Notes under the pieces: model-generated
Seen by the model: the letters and a program-made list of their open reading frames with translations, nothing else
Database searches by the model: none
Told to the model about the DNA's origin: nothing
Position numbers and translations under genes: made by a program
Assembly (NCBI GenBank): GCA_002083615.1
Contig: MSXO01000001.1
Span: 1 to 24,365, forward strand
Source: Proteobacteria bacterium ST_bin11
GTDB lineage: Bacteria; Pseudomonadota; Gammaproteobacteria; Methylococcales; Methylomonadaceae
Direction of reading: 5' to 3'
Length of the DNA: 24,365 nucleotides
Part shown: one piece after another, positions 7,342 to 15,380 of the stretch
How the letters are laid out: each line of letters begins with the position of its first letter
How positions within the stretch are numbered: the stretch's first letter is position 1

Positions 7342-7719
7342 ATGAGCGAAAAAAACAAAGTTTTAGTTGAAGCCCAACCCTATTACATCGAGGCCCAATC
7401 GTCCCCCGAACAGAACCGCTATGTGTTCGCTTATACCATCACCATCACCAACGTCGGTTCTACGCCGGCAAAATTACTGACTCGGCACTGGTTGATAACC
7501 GATGCCAACGGCAAGGTGCAGGAAGTAAACGGCGATGGCGTGGTCGGAGAAAACCCACATCTCAGCCCCGGCGACTCATTCCGCTACACCAGTGCGGCGA
7601 TGATAGAAACCCCGGTCGGCGTGATGCAGGGCAAGTATCAAATGCAGTCGGACGCAGGCGAAAATTTTAATGCAGCTATTCCTAAATTCACTCTATCGAT
7701 ACCTAGAACGCTGCACTAA
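7342..7719 (+). CDS. apaG: ApaG family protein
   Basis: 125 residues. The whole protein is one ApaG/FBXO3-type beta-sandwich domain: YVFAYTITITNVGSTPAKLL, HWLITDANGKVQEVNGDGVV, GENPHLSPGDSFRYTSAAMI, then TPVGVMQGKYQM. ApaG has been linked to Co/Mg sensitivity in enterobacteria, but its biochemical function is unsettled. Its stop overlaps the apaH start as TAATG, so the two are translationally coupled. No clear Shine-Dalgarno precedes its ATG. Unlike in E. coli, ksgA is not upstream. Confidence 0.95.
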   Translation: MSEKNKVLVEAQPYYIEAQSSPEQNRYVFAYTITITNVGSTPAKLLTRHWLITDANGKVQEVNGDGVVGENPHLSPGDSFRYTSAAMIETPVGVMQGKYQMQSDAGENFNAAIPKFTLSIPRTLH

Positions 7720-8555
7720 TGGCGATTTATGCAATTGGTGACATTCAGGGCTGTTACGACGACTTCCGCCGCCTATTGGATCATATAAGCTTCGATCCCG
7801 GTCAGGATCAACTTTGGTTGGCCGGCGATTTGGTGAACCGCGGTCCAAAGTCCTTGGAAACACTGCGGTTTGTGAAGAGCTTGGGTTCAGCGGCTGTTAG
7901 CGTGCTCGGCAATCACGATCTGCATTTAATCGCTACCGTGGTGTCCTTGGGTAAAGCCGGCAAAAAAGATACCTTAGGCGATATTTTAAGAGCCGAAGAT
8001 TGCGAAGAGCTGATAACGTGGTTACGGCATCAAAAGCTGTTTCATCACAATGACGACTTTTGCATGTTGCACGCCGGTTTGCCGCCGCAGTGGGATTTTG
8101 AAACCACGCTTCGTATGGCGCGTGAAACCGAGCAGGCCATGCAAAGTCAGGATCATGAGCGTTTTTTCCGGTCCATGTACGGCAACAAACCTGTGGTCTG
8201 GCGCGAGAATTTGCTGAAAACCGAAAAACTGCGTTTTGCCATCAATTGTTTCAGCCGTCTGCGCTATTGCACCGTGGATGGCGTCATGGATTTTGGGCCG
8301 AAGGGCGCACCAGGCAGCCAGCCTGGCCACTTAATTCCCTGGTTTGCAGTGCCGGGCCGTAAAAGTATCGATATGCGTATTATCTTTGGCCATTGGTCCA
8401 CATTGGGCTATTTCGAGGGTTATAACTGTTATTCCATCGACACAGGCTGTTTGTGGGGTGGACAATTGACGGCGCTAGAACTGTCTGAACGACCTAAGCG
8501 CTTCAGCATCGATTGCGCAGCCACCCATAATCCCAAGGCTTTTTCAGAGCAGTGA
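7719..8555 (+). CDS. apaH: Symmetrical bis(5'-nucleosyl)-tetraphosphatase
   Basis: 278 residues. A metallophosphoesterase of the ApaH type that hydrolyses Ap4A to two ADP; it also acts on Np4-capped RNA in E. coli. Metal-ligand motifs are present in order: GDIQGC (residues 7-12), GDLVNRGP (about 41-48), LGNHDLH (about 66-72) and, near the C-terminus, IIFGHWSTLGY. AGDLVNRGPKSLETLRFV and MLHAGLPPQWDF are family signatures. Start ATG overlaps the apaG stop. Confidence 0.96.
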   Translation: MAIYAIGDIQGCYDDFRRLLDHISFDPGQDQLWLAGDLVNRGPKSLETLRFVKSLGSAAVSVLGNHDLHLIATVVSLGKAGKKDTLGDILRAEDCEELITWLRHQKLFHHNDDFCMLHAGLPPQWDFETTLRMARETEQAMQSQDHERFFRSMYGNKPVVWRENLLKTEKLRFAINCFSRLRYCTVDGVMDFGPKGAPGSQPGHLIPWFAVPGRKSIDMRIIFGHWSTLGYFEGYNCYSIDTGCLWGGQLTALELSERPKRFSIDCAATHNPKAFSEQ

Positions 8556-8630
8556 ACTTTTGTCGGCTTTTCGGCATCAACCTGCTCGCAAACCAAGTGC
8601 TCTATCAACACCTTAACCCGAGATTAGCCA

Positions 8631-8936
8631 ATGCGAAAAAACCTGTTCCTTGCCGCCATCCTGGCTTTGCCTTTAACCGTCTTTGCTTATCCCAGCGAAA
8701 ACGACTATGGTCAACCGGTGGATCACAAGCTAGAACATTTGAACAAACTGCTGCAACTCAGCCCGGAGCAAAAAACCAAGCTTGAAGCAATCTTTAAAGA
8801 GCAGCACGAAAAATTCCGCGCCATCCACGAAGAGTCGCACAGCCGGATGAAAGATGTGTTGAGCCCGGATCAAATGCAGAAAATGGACGACTTGCGCAAA
8901 CAGCATCAGGAACAAATGCGTAAGCCTGCCCCATAA
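8631..8936 (+). CDS. Small periplasmic Spy/CpxP-like protein
   Basis: 101 residues. The signal peptide is MRKNLFLAAILALPLTVFA, cut before YPSEND. The mature part is charged and helical, with two LSP motifs of the LTxxQ/Spy-CpxP type: LLQLSPEQKTKLEAIFKEQH and DVLSPDQMQKMDDLRKQHQE. It is His- and Met-rich, as in periplasmic heavy-metal or stress chaperones. It lies 75 bp after apaH and may be its own unit. The gene reads into the strong hairpin at 8941-8977. A role as chaperone or metal sensor is inference from the motif. Confidence 0.75.
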   Translation: MRKNLFLAAILALPLTVFAYPSENDYGQPVDHKLEHLNKLLQLSPEQKTKLEAIFKEQHEKFRAIHEESHSRMKDVLSPDQMQKMDDLRKQHQEQMRKPAP

Positions 8937-8940
8937 ATAA

Positions 8941-8977
8941 AACGGCCTCAGCGGTTGCTTTTGCCGCTGAGGCCGTT
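8941..8977 (-). terminator. Strong hairpin terminator, oriented for speD and probably shared
   Basis: A perfect 14-bp inverted repeat (8941-8954 with 8964-8977) with a 9-nt loop. On the minus strand it is followed by TTTTATTTA, a good U-tract, 20 bp after the speD stop. On the plus strand the U-tract is poor (ttgatgac), although the hairpin lies only 4 nt after the Spy-like gene stop. Confidence 0.85.
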
Positions 8978-8996
8978 GATGACTTGCCTGTACCTT

Positions 8997-9776
8997 TTAT
9001 GAAAAATTTCGACCGTAAAAAATCTCGGCCATTTCTTCCTGAAGCATGCCCTGGATTTCTTCCTGCTCGTCATCGCTGAAATTACTCTCTTTTTCAAACA
9101 AGTAATTTTCCAGTTCAGTTTCTTTCAGCATCATTTTGGTGTGAAAAATGTTTTCCTGGTACACGTTGACGTCGATCATCTGGTAAAGCTCTTTCGTGCT
9201 TTCCGCGATGTAGTTCTGGATAGAATTGATTTTATGATCGATGTAATGTTTTTGCCCGGACACGTCGCGGGTAAAGCCGCGCACCCGATAATCCATGATC
9301 ACAATGTCGGACTCAAAGCTGTGAATCAGATAATTCAGGGCTTTCAGCGGCGAAATTTGCCCGCAAGTGGAGACGTCGATGTCTGCCCGAAACGTGCATA
9401 TATCGGTATCCGGGTGGCTTTCGGGATAGGTATGCACCGTGATATGGCTTTTATCCAAATGCGCCAAAATTGTCTCAGGCAAGGGGCCGGGTGATTCTGA
9501 ATTCATGCCAGCCGGGATTACAGCGCCCTCGGAAATCAACATGGTGACGCTGGCACCTTGCGGGTCGTAATCCTGATGGGCGATATTCAAAATTTGCGCG
9601 CCGATGATGTTGGCCACATCTTTTAAAATTTGGGTTAAACGCTTGGCGTTATAGGCTTCATCAATGTACTCGATATAGGCCTTTTCCTGTTCTTTCGGCG
9701 CGTAGCAAACGTCGTAAATGTTAAAACTTAACGATTTGGTCAGGTTATTAAACCCGTGTAACTGTAATTTGCTCAA
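8997..9776 (-). CDS. speD: S-adenosylmethionine decarboxylase proenzyme (E. coli type)
   Basis: 259 residues, close to the 264 of E. coli SpeD. It makes decarboxylated SAM, the aminopropyl donor for spermidine. The self-processing site is LDKSHITVHTYPESHPD: cleavage before Ser110 gives the pyruvoyl group. MSKLQLHGFNNLTKSLSFNI, ADIDVSTCGQISPLKALNYL and IVIMDYRVRGFTRDVSGQKH are family signatures. It starts 4 bp after the osmC-like stop, so the two form an operon. No speE is in the window. Confidence 0.96.
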   Translation of the reverse strand: MSKLQLHGFNNLTKSLSFNIYDVCYAPKEQEKAYIEYIDEAYNAKRLTQILKDVANIIGAQILNIAHQDYDPQGASVTMLISEGAVIPAGMNSESPGPLPETILAHLDKSHITVHTYPESHPDTDICTFRADIDVSTCGQISPLKALNYLIHSFESDIVIMDYRVRGFTRDVSGQKHYIDHKINSIQNYIAESTKELYQMIDVNVYQENIFHTKMMLKETELENYLFEKESNFSDDEQEEIQGMLQEEMAEIFYGRNFS

Positions 9777-9780
9777 CCGA

Positions 9781-10200
9781 TCAACCCTCTAAAACTTCAA
9801 AATCATGGCTTATTTCCACACCCGCTTTGCCCAACATGATGGAGGCCGAGCAATATTTTTCAGCGGATAGTTTTACCGCTCGCTCCACGGCGCTGAGTGG
9901 AAGATTTTTCCCGGTGACCTTAAAATGCAGATGAATTTTGCTGAATACGGCCGGCACGGTTTCCACGCGCTCCGCCGTGAGCTCTGCAGTGCAATGGGCA
10001 ATCTCATGTCTGCCCTTTTGCAGAATATCCACTACATCGAATGAAGAACAGCCGCCAACGCCCATTAACAGCATTTCCATGGGCCGTAATCCCAGGTTTC
10101 GACCACCGTGATCAGGCGGCCCATCCATCACCACCGTATGTCCGCTTCCGGACTCGCCGACGAACAATCTCCCGTCGACCCATTTAATCGTTGCCTGCAT
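9781..10200 (-). CDS. OsmC/Ohr family protein
   Basis: 139 residues from ATG 10200, which has GGGA 7 nt upstream; the TTG four codons earlier is less likely. OsmC fold motifs: NLGLRPMEMLLMGVGGCSSF carries the first conserved Cys and EKYCSASIMLGKAGV the second, the pair that reduces organic hydroperoxides in characterised members. It most resembles the YhfA-type OsmC branch. It sits between speD and crp, the order I recall from Pseudomonas (vfr - osmC-like - speD), and is divergent from crp across 128 bp. Confidence 0.9.
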   Translation of the reverse strand: MQATIKWVDGRLFVGESGSGHTVVMDGPPDHGGRNLGLRPMEMLLMGVGGCSSFDVVDILQKGRHEIAHCTAELTAERVETVPAVFSKIHLHFKVTGKNLPLSAVERAVKLSAEKYCSASIMLGKAGVEISHDFEVLEG

Positions 10201-10301
10201 GATAAATCCCAACCAAAATCAAAATTGTCGCGAATTTTACAACGAACCCGTCAAATGTCTTGATTTTTTTGTAAAACTACTGCACCTTGATAGGGTAACC
10301 A

Positions 10302-10313
10302 ATCTAGTTCACA
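10302..10313 (+). promoter_or_regulatory. Vfr/CRP-like half-site upstream of crp
   Basis: ATCTAGTTCACA matches the right two-thirds of the Vfr consensus as I recall it (AWNYAGWTCACA). The left half (ACCAA where TGNGA is expected) does not match. It lies just upstream of the TATTAT element and 15 bp before the crp start codon, a position that would allow autorepression. The function is inference. Confidence 0.35.
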
Positions 10314-10314
10314 G

Positions 10315-10320
10315 TATTAT
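10315..10320 (+). promoter_or_regulatory. Candidate -10 element placing the crp transcript start at its ATG
   Basis: TATTAT (5 of 6 to consensus) ends 8 nt before the A of the crp ATG, so transcription would start about at the ATG. No -35 is evident at 16-18 bp. No Shine-Dalgarno precedes the ATG (ttattacaaattATG). Confidence 0.3.
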
Positions 10321-10328
10321 TACAAATT

Positions 10329-10982
10329 ATGAGCTTTGTTAAACAAAACAAGATTTCACCATCCGCCCTGGACGCTTTTTTACGTTTCTGCCATGTAAGA
10401 AGTTATCCAGCCAAAATTACCATCGTGCGTCCCGGCGACGTTGGCGACAAGCTGCTATTCGTAGTAGATGGGTCGGTCAGCGTCAGCGTTGAAGATGAGG
10501 AAGGCCGCGAATTAATATTGGCGTATTTAAATAAACACGACTTCGTTGGTGAGATCGGGGTATTTAAAAACGCTGAAACCCGCAGCGTATTGGTGAAGAC
10601 CCGAACTAAATGCCAAATGGCGGAAATCGGCTACGAGCGGTTCAAATTGCTGTTGAACGCCGAATTACGAGATCAGGCTGTCGAGATTCTGACTGTCCTC
10701 GGAGAGCAGCTATCGACACGTCTGCTGATTACTAGCCGCAAATATCGCGACTTGGCATTCATGGATGTGGAAGGCCGTATCGCCCGGACCCTGTTGGATC
10801 TGGCCAAAGAACCGGACGCGATTACTCATCCCGACGGCATGCAGCTACATATCACCCGTCAGGAAATCGGTCGCATCGTCGGTTGCTCGCGGGAAATGGC
10901 CGGTAGAGTGTTGAAAGAGTTGGAAGACAAGGGCTTGATCACTGCGCACGGCAAAACCATTGTGGTATTTGGCACTCGTTGA
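10329..10982 (+). CDS. crp: cAMP receptor protein / Vfr-type transcription regulator
   Basis: 217 residues. The N-terminal cyclic-nucleotide-binding domain (about 10-125) has the phosphate cassette GEIGVFKNAETRSVLV with the conserved Arg-Ser. The C-helix LSTRLLITSRK keeps the Thr-Ser pair that contacts cAMP in E. coli Crp. The winged helix is nearly identical to E. coli Crp: MQLHITRQEIGRIVGCSREM, then GRVLKELEDKGLI, ending HGKTIVVFGTR. The match favours Crp/Vfr over Fnr (no Cys cluster) or Clp. It is a cytoplasmic global regulator. Downstream it converges with the RND gene. Confidence 0.95.
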   Translation: MSFVKQNKISPSALDAFLRFCHVRSYPAKITIVRPGDVGDKLLFVVDGSVSVSVEDEEGRELILAYLNKHDFVGEIGVFKNAETRSVLVKTRTKCQMAEIGYERFKLLLNAELRDQAVEILTVLGEQLSTRLLITSRKYRDLAFMDVEGRIARTLLDLAKEPDAITHPDGMQLHITRQEIGRIVGCSREMAGRVLKELEDKGLITAHGKTIVVFGTR

Positions 10983-11000
10983 AGCGGGTCGGTAAGGGCG

Positions 11001-11018
11001 GGGCGAATTCAGTCGCCC
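11001..11018 (+). terminator. Possible crp terminator overlapping the RND gene end
   Basis: GGGCGA-attcag-TCGCCC is a perfect 6-bp GC-rich stem 18 nt after the crp stop, followed only by TTTGG. It overlaps the last codons and stop of the convergent RND gene. The weak U-tract lowers confidence. Confidence 0.4.
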
Positions 11019-14000
11019 TTTGGTGTTCGGCCTAGCTGCTTAACCAGACACTGACGAATAGCATCAACGTAAGTAAACACCACAGGGACCACCAGCAGAC
11101 TTAACAAAGTAGAGCTGAGTAAGCCGCCGATGACCGCAATGGCCATGGGCTGGCGGAAGCTGGCGTCGGCCCCCCATCCCAATGCAATCGGCAACATGCC
11201 GGCAATCATTGCCACGGTTGTCATTACAATCGGTCGGGCGCGCTTATGGCATGCATCCAATAAAGCCTCTTGCTGACTCAGATTGTGCTCGCGAATCGCC
11301 AGCAAGGCATATTCCACCAGCAAAATCGAGTTTTTGGTAACGATGCCCATCAACATAATCAAACCTATCATCGACGGAATATTCAATTCCCCGCCAGTCA
11401 GCATCAACGCGATAAACGCACCACCCATCGATAACGGGATGGCCGACAAGATGGTCAGAGGCTGAAAGAAATCTTTGAACAGCAGCACCAACACGCAAAA
11501 CACGCAGAGCAAACCGGTCAGCATCGCCATGCCAAAACTGCCGACTAATTCAGCCATCACTTCGGCATCGCCGGTACGAATCAATTTGACGCTGGATGGC
11601 ATGTTAACCACCGCCGGCAAGGTTTTGACGCGGGCAAGCGCATCCCCCAAAGACATCCCACCCAGTTCGGCATTGACCATCACATAGCGGCGACGGTCGT
11701 ACCTATCCAGTTGCGCGGAGCTACTGCCTAACGCCAGCGAGGCAACGCTGGAGAGCGGCACCAAGGTGTCCCCGGCCCTAATTCTAAGATTAGCCAGTAC
11801 CTGTATATCCTGCCGAGCGGTGTCAGGTATCCGCACCCGAATCGCAAGTTGGCGGTTATCCAGATTTAGCTTTGCCAGTTGGGTGTCGAAATCGCCGCTG
11901 GTAGCAATCCGCACGGTTTCGCCGATTTGCTCAGCTGTCACACCTAATTCGGCTGCGCGTTGCCAGTCCGGTCGGATGGCAATTTCCGGGCGCTCCAGGC
12001 TAGCGGTTGAACTTATGCTGCTGAGAGTACCCACGCCACGCAGTTGGCGTTCCAAAGCCTGCGCACTGGCTTTTAATGCGCCTGAGTTGTCGCTCGACAG
12101 AATTAAGGACATCTTCTCGCCTGGACCGCCCATGCCAATCGAAAAACGAGCGCCGGGCACCTCGCGTAATACCGCTCGCACCGCTTGCTCAATCTGGGTC
12201 TGCTGCGGTCGCCGTCCGCGTTCACTCAGTGTTAATGTCAGGGTTCCCTTGCGTTGCTCGCCGGGTTTGACCGCCCCGCCACCCATTTGGCTGTTGCCAA
12301 TAGCGGTAAAGACATGCTCGACACCCGCCAGCGGTTGCAATACTGTTCTGGCCGCTTCGGCGACGCGACGGGCATCGTTTATCGAACTGCCGGGTGCTAA
12401 CTCGAACTGCACAGTCGTGTAGCCGCGATCAGCCGGTGGGACGAAACCCGCCGGAATCAGTGGCAGCAATAAGCAAGCACAGATAAAAAATAGCGTGGAT
12501 AGCAGCATCGTGGTCTTGCGATGACGCAGCGTCCACCGCACGGCTTGTAGATAAATTGGCATCAATCTGCCATCGACGCTGGCAGGATGATGGGTTTCGG
12601 TGAGTAAATAGGCCGCTAGCATTGGCGTCAACAACCTAGCTACCAGCAAGGACGCCAATACCGCCACCACCGCCGTCCAGCCAAATTGTCTGAAAAATAG
12701 TCCGGAAACCCCGTTCATCAACGCGGTAGGCATGAACACCACCACCAAGGTCAGTGTTGTGGCAATAACCGCCAGCGCGATCTCGTCGACCGCCTCGGCA
12801 GAGGCCTGCCGGATGGTTTTGCCCATCCGCACGTGCCGAGCGATGTTTTCGATTTCCACAATCGCATCGTCAACCAAAACTCCGACCACTATAGCCAGCG
12901 CTAGCATAGTCAGCATGTTCAGAGAAAATCCCAGCCAATGCATCACCGCGAACGTCGGTAGAATTGACAAAGGCAAGGCGGAAGCAGATACCAAGGTCGC
13001 CCGCCAATCGCGCAAGAACCACCAGACCACCAACACCGCCAGCATCGCACCTTCGTAGAGCATCATCATCGAGCCTTCATACTGCTCTTGCGCATATGCT
13101 ACCGAACCGGAAATCAGGGTAAAACTCAAGGAAGGATCCCTTTCCTGTATTTGTGCCAATGTCTGTTCCACATCTTTAGCAATGCGGGTTTCATCAAAAC
13201 CTTTGGCCCTATAGATGTTGAAACCGATCAAGGGTTTGCCGTCAAGGGCAGCGAATTGCATGCGTTCCGCAACGGTATCGCGGACGGTAGCAATTTGATC
13301 CAACCTTATCTCGCGGCCATTGGCTATCGCTACCGGCAAGGCTGCCATTTCGTGGGCCTGCCGCACGGTCGCCAGCGTGCGCACCGATTGCTCCGCCAAA
13401 CCCAAATTGCCCCGCCCGCCCGAGGACTCCTGCTGCGCCTGTTTCAAGGCTCGGGATACGTCAGTCGCGGTGACACCGAGGGATGTCAGACGCACCGGAT
13501 CGACTTCCAGGTGTATTTCCCGTTGCACACCTCCTAGGCGTTCAAAACGACCGACACCCGCCAACCCAGACAACAGTTTGCTGACACTATCATCAACCAA
13601 CCAGGACAAGGCTTCCTCGTTTAACTTGGTCGAGGTAATCGCGTAGGTCAAGATCGGTGCTCCGCCTATGTTCACGGCAGTGATACTGGGTTGCAATACG
13701 CTGGAAGGTAAATCCGACCGCACGCGGTCTACTGCGTCTTTGGTTTCTATCAAGGCATCCGAGAGTTTTTTCTCCAAGATGAATTCGACATTGATTTGCA
13801 CCAAACCATCGGTAATCGAGGTGCGGATATGCTTTAAACCGGATAAGGCGGCAATGGAGTCCTCGACTTTGCGCGCCACTTCGGTTTCCAGTTGAGTTAG
13901 CGCGGCACCCGGTTGATTGAGCCTAACGATAACCCCGGGTAAATCCAAATCCGGTAGGCTCTGTATCGATAACTGCTGCAAACCTCGCAGTCCGGCCAGT

Positions 14001-14065
14001 GAAAGTAAGATGAATAGTAAAATCGAGGGAATCGGATTGCGGATCGACCAAGAGGCAAAACTCAT
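11009..14065 (-). CDS. RND efflux transporter, inner-membrane permease (HAE-1/AcrB-like)
   Basis: 1018 residues, typical length. Topology of 12 membrane segments with two large periplasmic loops. TM1 is near 12-30. The proton-relay aspartates are in TM4 (GVLVDDAIVEIENIARH, Asp399 and Asp400). The TM10-11 region has GIVTKNSILLVEYALL with the conserved Lys, followed by HKRARPIVMTTVAMIAGMLP. The pump exports small molecules by proton antiport with the membrane-fusion protein encoded just upstream. TAATG overlap with that gene gives translational coupling. No outer-membrane TolC-like gene is adjacent, so the channel must be encoded elsewhere. The substrate is unknown. Confidence 0.94.
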   Translation of the reverse strand: MSFASWSIRNPIPSILLFILLSLAGLRGLQQLSIQSLPDLDLPGVIVRLNQPGAALTQLETEVARKVEDSIAALSGLKHIRTSITDGLVQINVEFILEKKLSDALIETKDAVDRVRSDLPSSVLQPSITAVNIGGAPILTYAITSTKLNEEALSWLVDDSVSKLLSGLAGVGRFERLGGVQREIHLEVDPVRLTSLGVTATDVSRALKQAQQESSGGRGNLGLAEQSVRTLATVRQAHEMAALPVAIANGREIRLDQIATVRDTVAERMQFAALDGKPLIGFNIYRAKGFDETRIAKDVEQTLAQIQERDPSLSFTLISGSVAYAQEQYEGSMMMLYEGAMLAVLVVWWFLRDWRATLVSASALPLSILPTFAVMHWLGFSLNMLTMLALAIVVGVLVDDAIVEIENIARHVRMGKTIRQASAEAVDEIALAVIATTLTLVVVFMPTALMNGVSGLFFRQFGWTAVVAVLASLLVARLLTPMLAAYLLTETHHPASVDGRLMPIYLQAVRWTLRHRKTTMLLSTLFFICACLLLPLIPAGFVPPADRGYTTVQFELAPGSSINDARRVAEAARTVLQPLAGVEHVFTAIGNSQMGGGAVKPGEQRKGTLTLTLSERGRRPQQTQIEQAVRAVLREVPGARFSIGMGGPGEKMSLILSSDNSGALKASAQALERQLRGVGTLSSISSTASLERPEIAIRPDWQRAAELGVTAEQIGETVRIATSGDFDTQLAKLNLDNRQLAIRVRIPDTARQDIQVLANLRIRAGDTLVPLSSVASLALGSSSAQLDRYDRRRYVMVNAELGGMSLGDALARVKTLPAVVNMPSSVKLIRTGDAEVMAELVGSFGMAMLTGLLCVFCVLVLLFKDFFQPLTILSAIPLSMGGAFIALMLTGGELNIPSMIGLIMLMGIVTKNSILLVEYALLAIREHNLSQQEALLDACHKRARPIVMTTVAMIAGMLPIALGWGADASFRQPMAIAVIGGLLSSTLLSLLVVPVVFTYVDAIRQCLVKQLGRTPKGD

Positions 14066-15243
14066 TAATCAACCCTCGCCGCCTGCGTCGGCGCGATGTG
14101 TACGAGATCGCCATCGTTGAGAAAGCCGGCACCCTCTACTACCACACGGTCGGTTTCGCTCAAGCCCCGGGTTATTTCGATTTCCGCACCCTGCCGTCGA
14201 TCGGTATCTACCGTCTGTAAACTAACCAGCGCGGTGTCGGCATCGCTCTGCAGTTTCATTACGTAGCTTCGGCCATCGCGGATGACTAGACAGGCTGCCG
14301 GCACAATCAGTGCCGGGCTTTGACTCAGCTCGATACGACCGCTGGCATACATGCCGGCCAAAGCGTGGCTGCCGGGCAGAATGTCTGCATAGATGAGGCC
14401 CAATCGTGACTGCTCGTTCAGGGCGGGTGCCAGTTGCCGGACACGAGCTTGAGCGAAGCTGCCGTCTGGTAGGCTTAGTTGAATAGCTTGTCCAGTGCGA
14501 ATGTGGGCGATTTGCTCCGCAGTCAATTCGCCGCGCCATTCCAGCCGATTTTGCCGAATCAATCGAAACAATTCCTGACCGCTGCCTGCTACCACGCCCA
14601 AGGTCGCCAGCCGGGCACTGATTGCGCCGTTGTCCGGTGCCCGCACCTCGGCATAACTGAGTTGCAATTGCTTAGCCGCAAGCTGGGCCTTGATCGCATC
14701 GACCTGCGTCCGAGACGTTTCTGCTTCGGTTTCGTATCGTAACAACTCCTGCTGACTCAGCGTTGCGGCATTTTTTAATTTCAATACCCGTTCTTTGTTG
14801 GTTTGGGCTTGGACGGCGGTTGCCTGGGCCTGAGCTAAATTCGCCTTAAGCTGTGCCAGATCGGCACGCAGCATGTCTGCATCGAAGCGGGCTAAGAGTT
14901 GACCGCGTTTTACCTGATCGCCGACATTGGCATCGACTTCGATCAACCTTAATCCAGATTGCTGGGCGCCGATTACAGCCTCTTGCCAGGCGGCAATCGC
15001 CCCGGAAGCCTCAATGGCGGACGGCCATTGCCGCCATTGCGGAACTGCCCGGGTCACTGTGAGGACCGGCACCGTTTGTTCCGAAGCGGAAGCTGCTGGA
15101 CTTTTCGATCTTAAGGGCCACACTATGTATAGCGTACAGAGTGCCAACGCGATAAAAACGCCAATAACCGACATGCCGCGAAGGATGCCGCGCTGGGAAT
15201 GCAGATTATAAAAGCTAATAGAACGCGTTAGGTGTGTCATCAT
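14065..15243 (-). CDS. RND efflux membrane-fusion (periplasmic adaptor) protein
   Basis: 392 residues. One N-terminal membrane anchor (about 23-44, MSVIGVFIALALCTLYIVWP). A split lipoyl domain follows: AIAAWQEAVIGAQQSGLRLI, then VDANVGDQVKRGQLLARFDA. Next is a coiled-coil hairpin (about 125-185, QLKANLAQAQATAVQAQTNK onward) and a second lipoyl half (LSYAEVRAPDNGAISARLAT), then the beta-barrel domain. This is the HlyD/AcrA family order. Two tandem ATGs open the gene (15243 and 15240); the ribosome site is poor. It is the first gene of the pump operon and is divergent from a TetR regulator, which probably controls it. Confidence 0.92.
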   Translation of the reverse strand: MMTHLTRSISFYNLHSQRGILRGMSVIGVFIALALCTLYIVWPLRSKSPAASASEQTVPVLTVTRAVPQWRQWPSAIEASGAIAAWQEAVIGAQQSGLRLIEVDANVGDQVKRGQLLARFDADMLRADLAQLKANLAQAQATAVQAQTNKERVLKLKNAATLSQQELLRYETEAETSRTQVDAIKAQLAAKQLQLSYAEVRAPDNGAISARLATLGVVAGSGQELFRLIRQNRLEWRGELTAEQIAHIRTGQAIQLSLPDGSFAQARVRQLAPALNEQSRLGLIYADILPGSHALAGMYASGRIELSQSPALIVPAACLVIRDGRSYVMKLQSDADTALVSLQTVDTDRRQGAEIEITRGLSETDRVVVEGAGFLNDGDLVHIAPTQAARVD

Positions 15244-15298
15244 GACAGAACATCTCGGTAAACATTACTCAGTTGCAAGTCTATACGACAATTTAAAA

Positions 15299-15316
15299 CT
15301 GAACCATCGGGTTTAG
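15299..15316. promoter_or_regulatory. Candidate operator between the efflux operon and its TetR gene
   Basis: CTGAACC-atcg-GGTTTAG is an 18-bp inverted repeat with 6 of 7 paired positions in each arm, located between the divergent genes. TetR-family proteins bind such dyads next to their own gene. The role is inference. Confidence 0.4.
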
Positions 15317-15380
15317 GAACTCGTCAAGCAATGGCCATTCGACCGAATCTGAGCCGACACGTTTGCACAAGAGAGGTTCC

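Noticed and set aside
7270..7342. N-terminal extension of the ankyrin protein to a TTG at 7342
   Set aside because: It would place 24 residues before a clear signal peptide and abut the apaG start codon.
11766..12422. Long plus-strand frame inside the RND gene
   Set aside because: Antisense shadow of a GC-rich membrane-protein gene; composition (Ser/Arg/Pro) is not protein-like.
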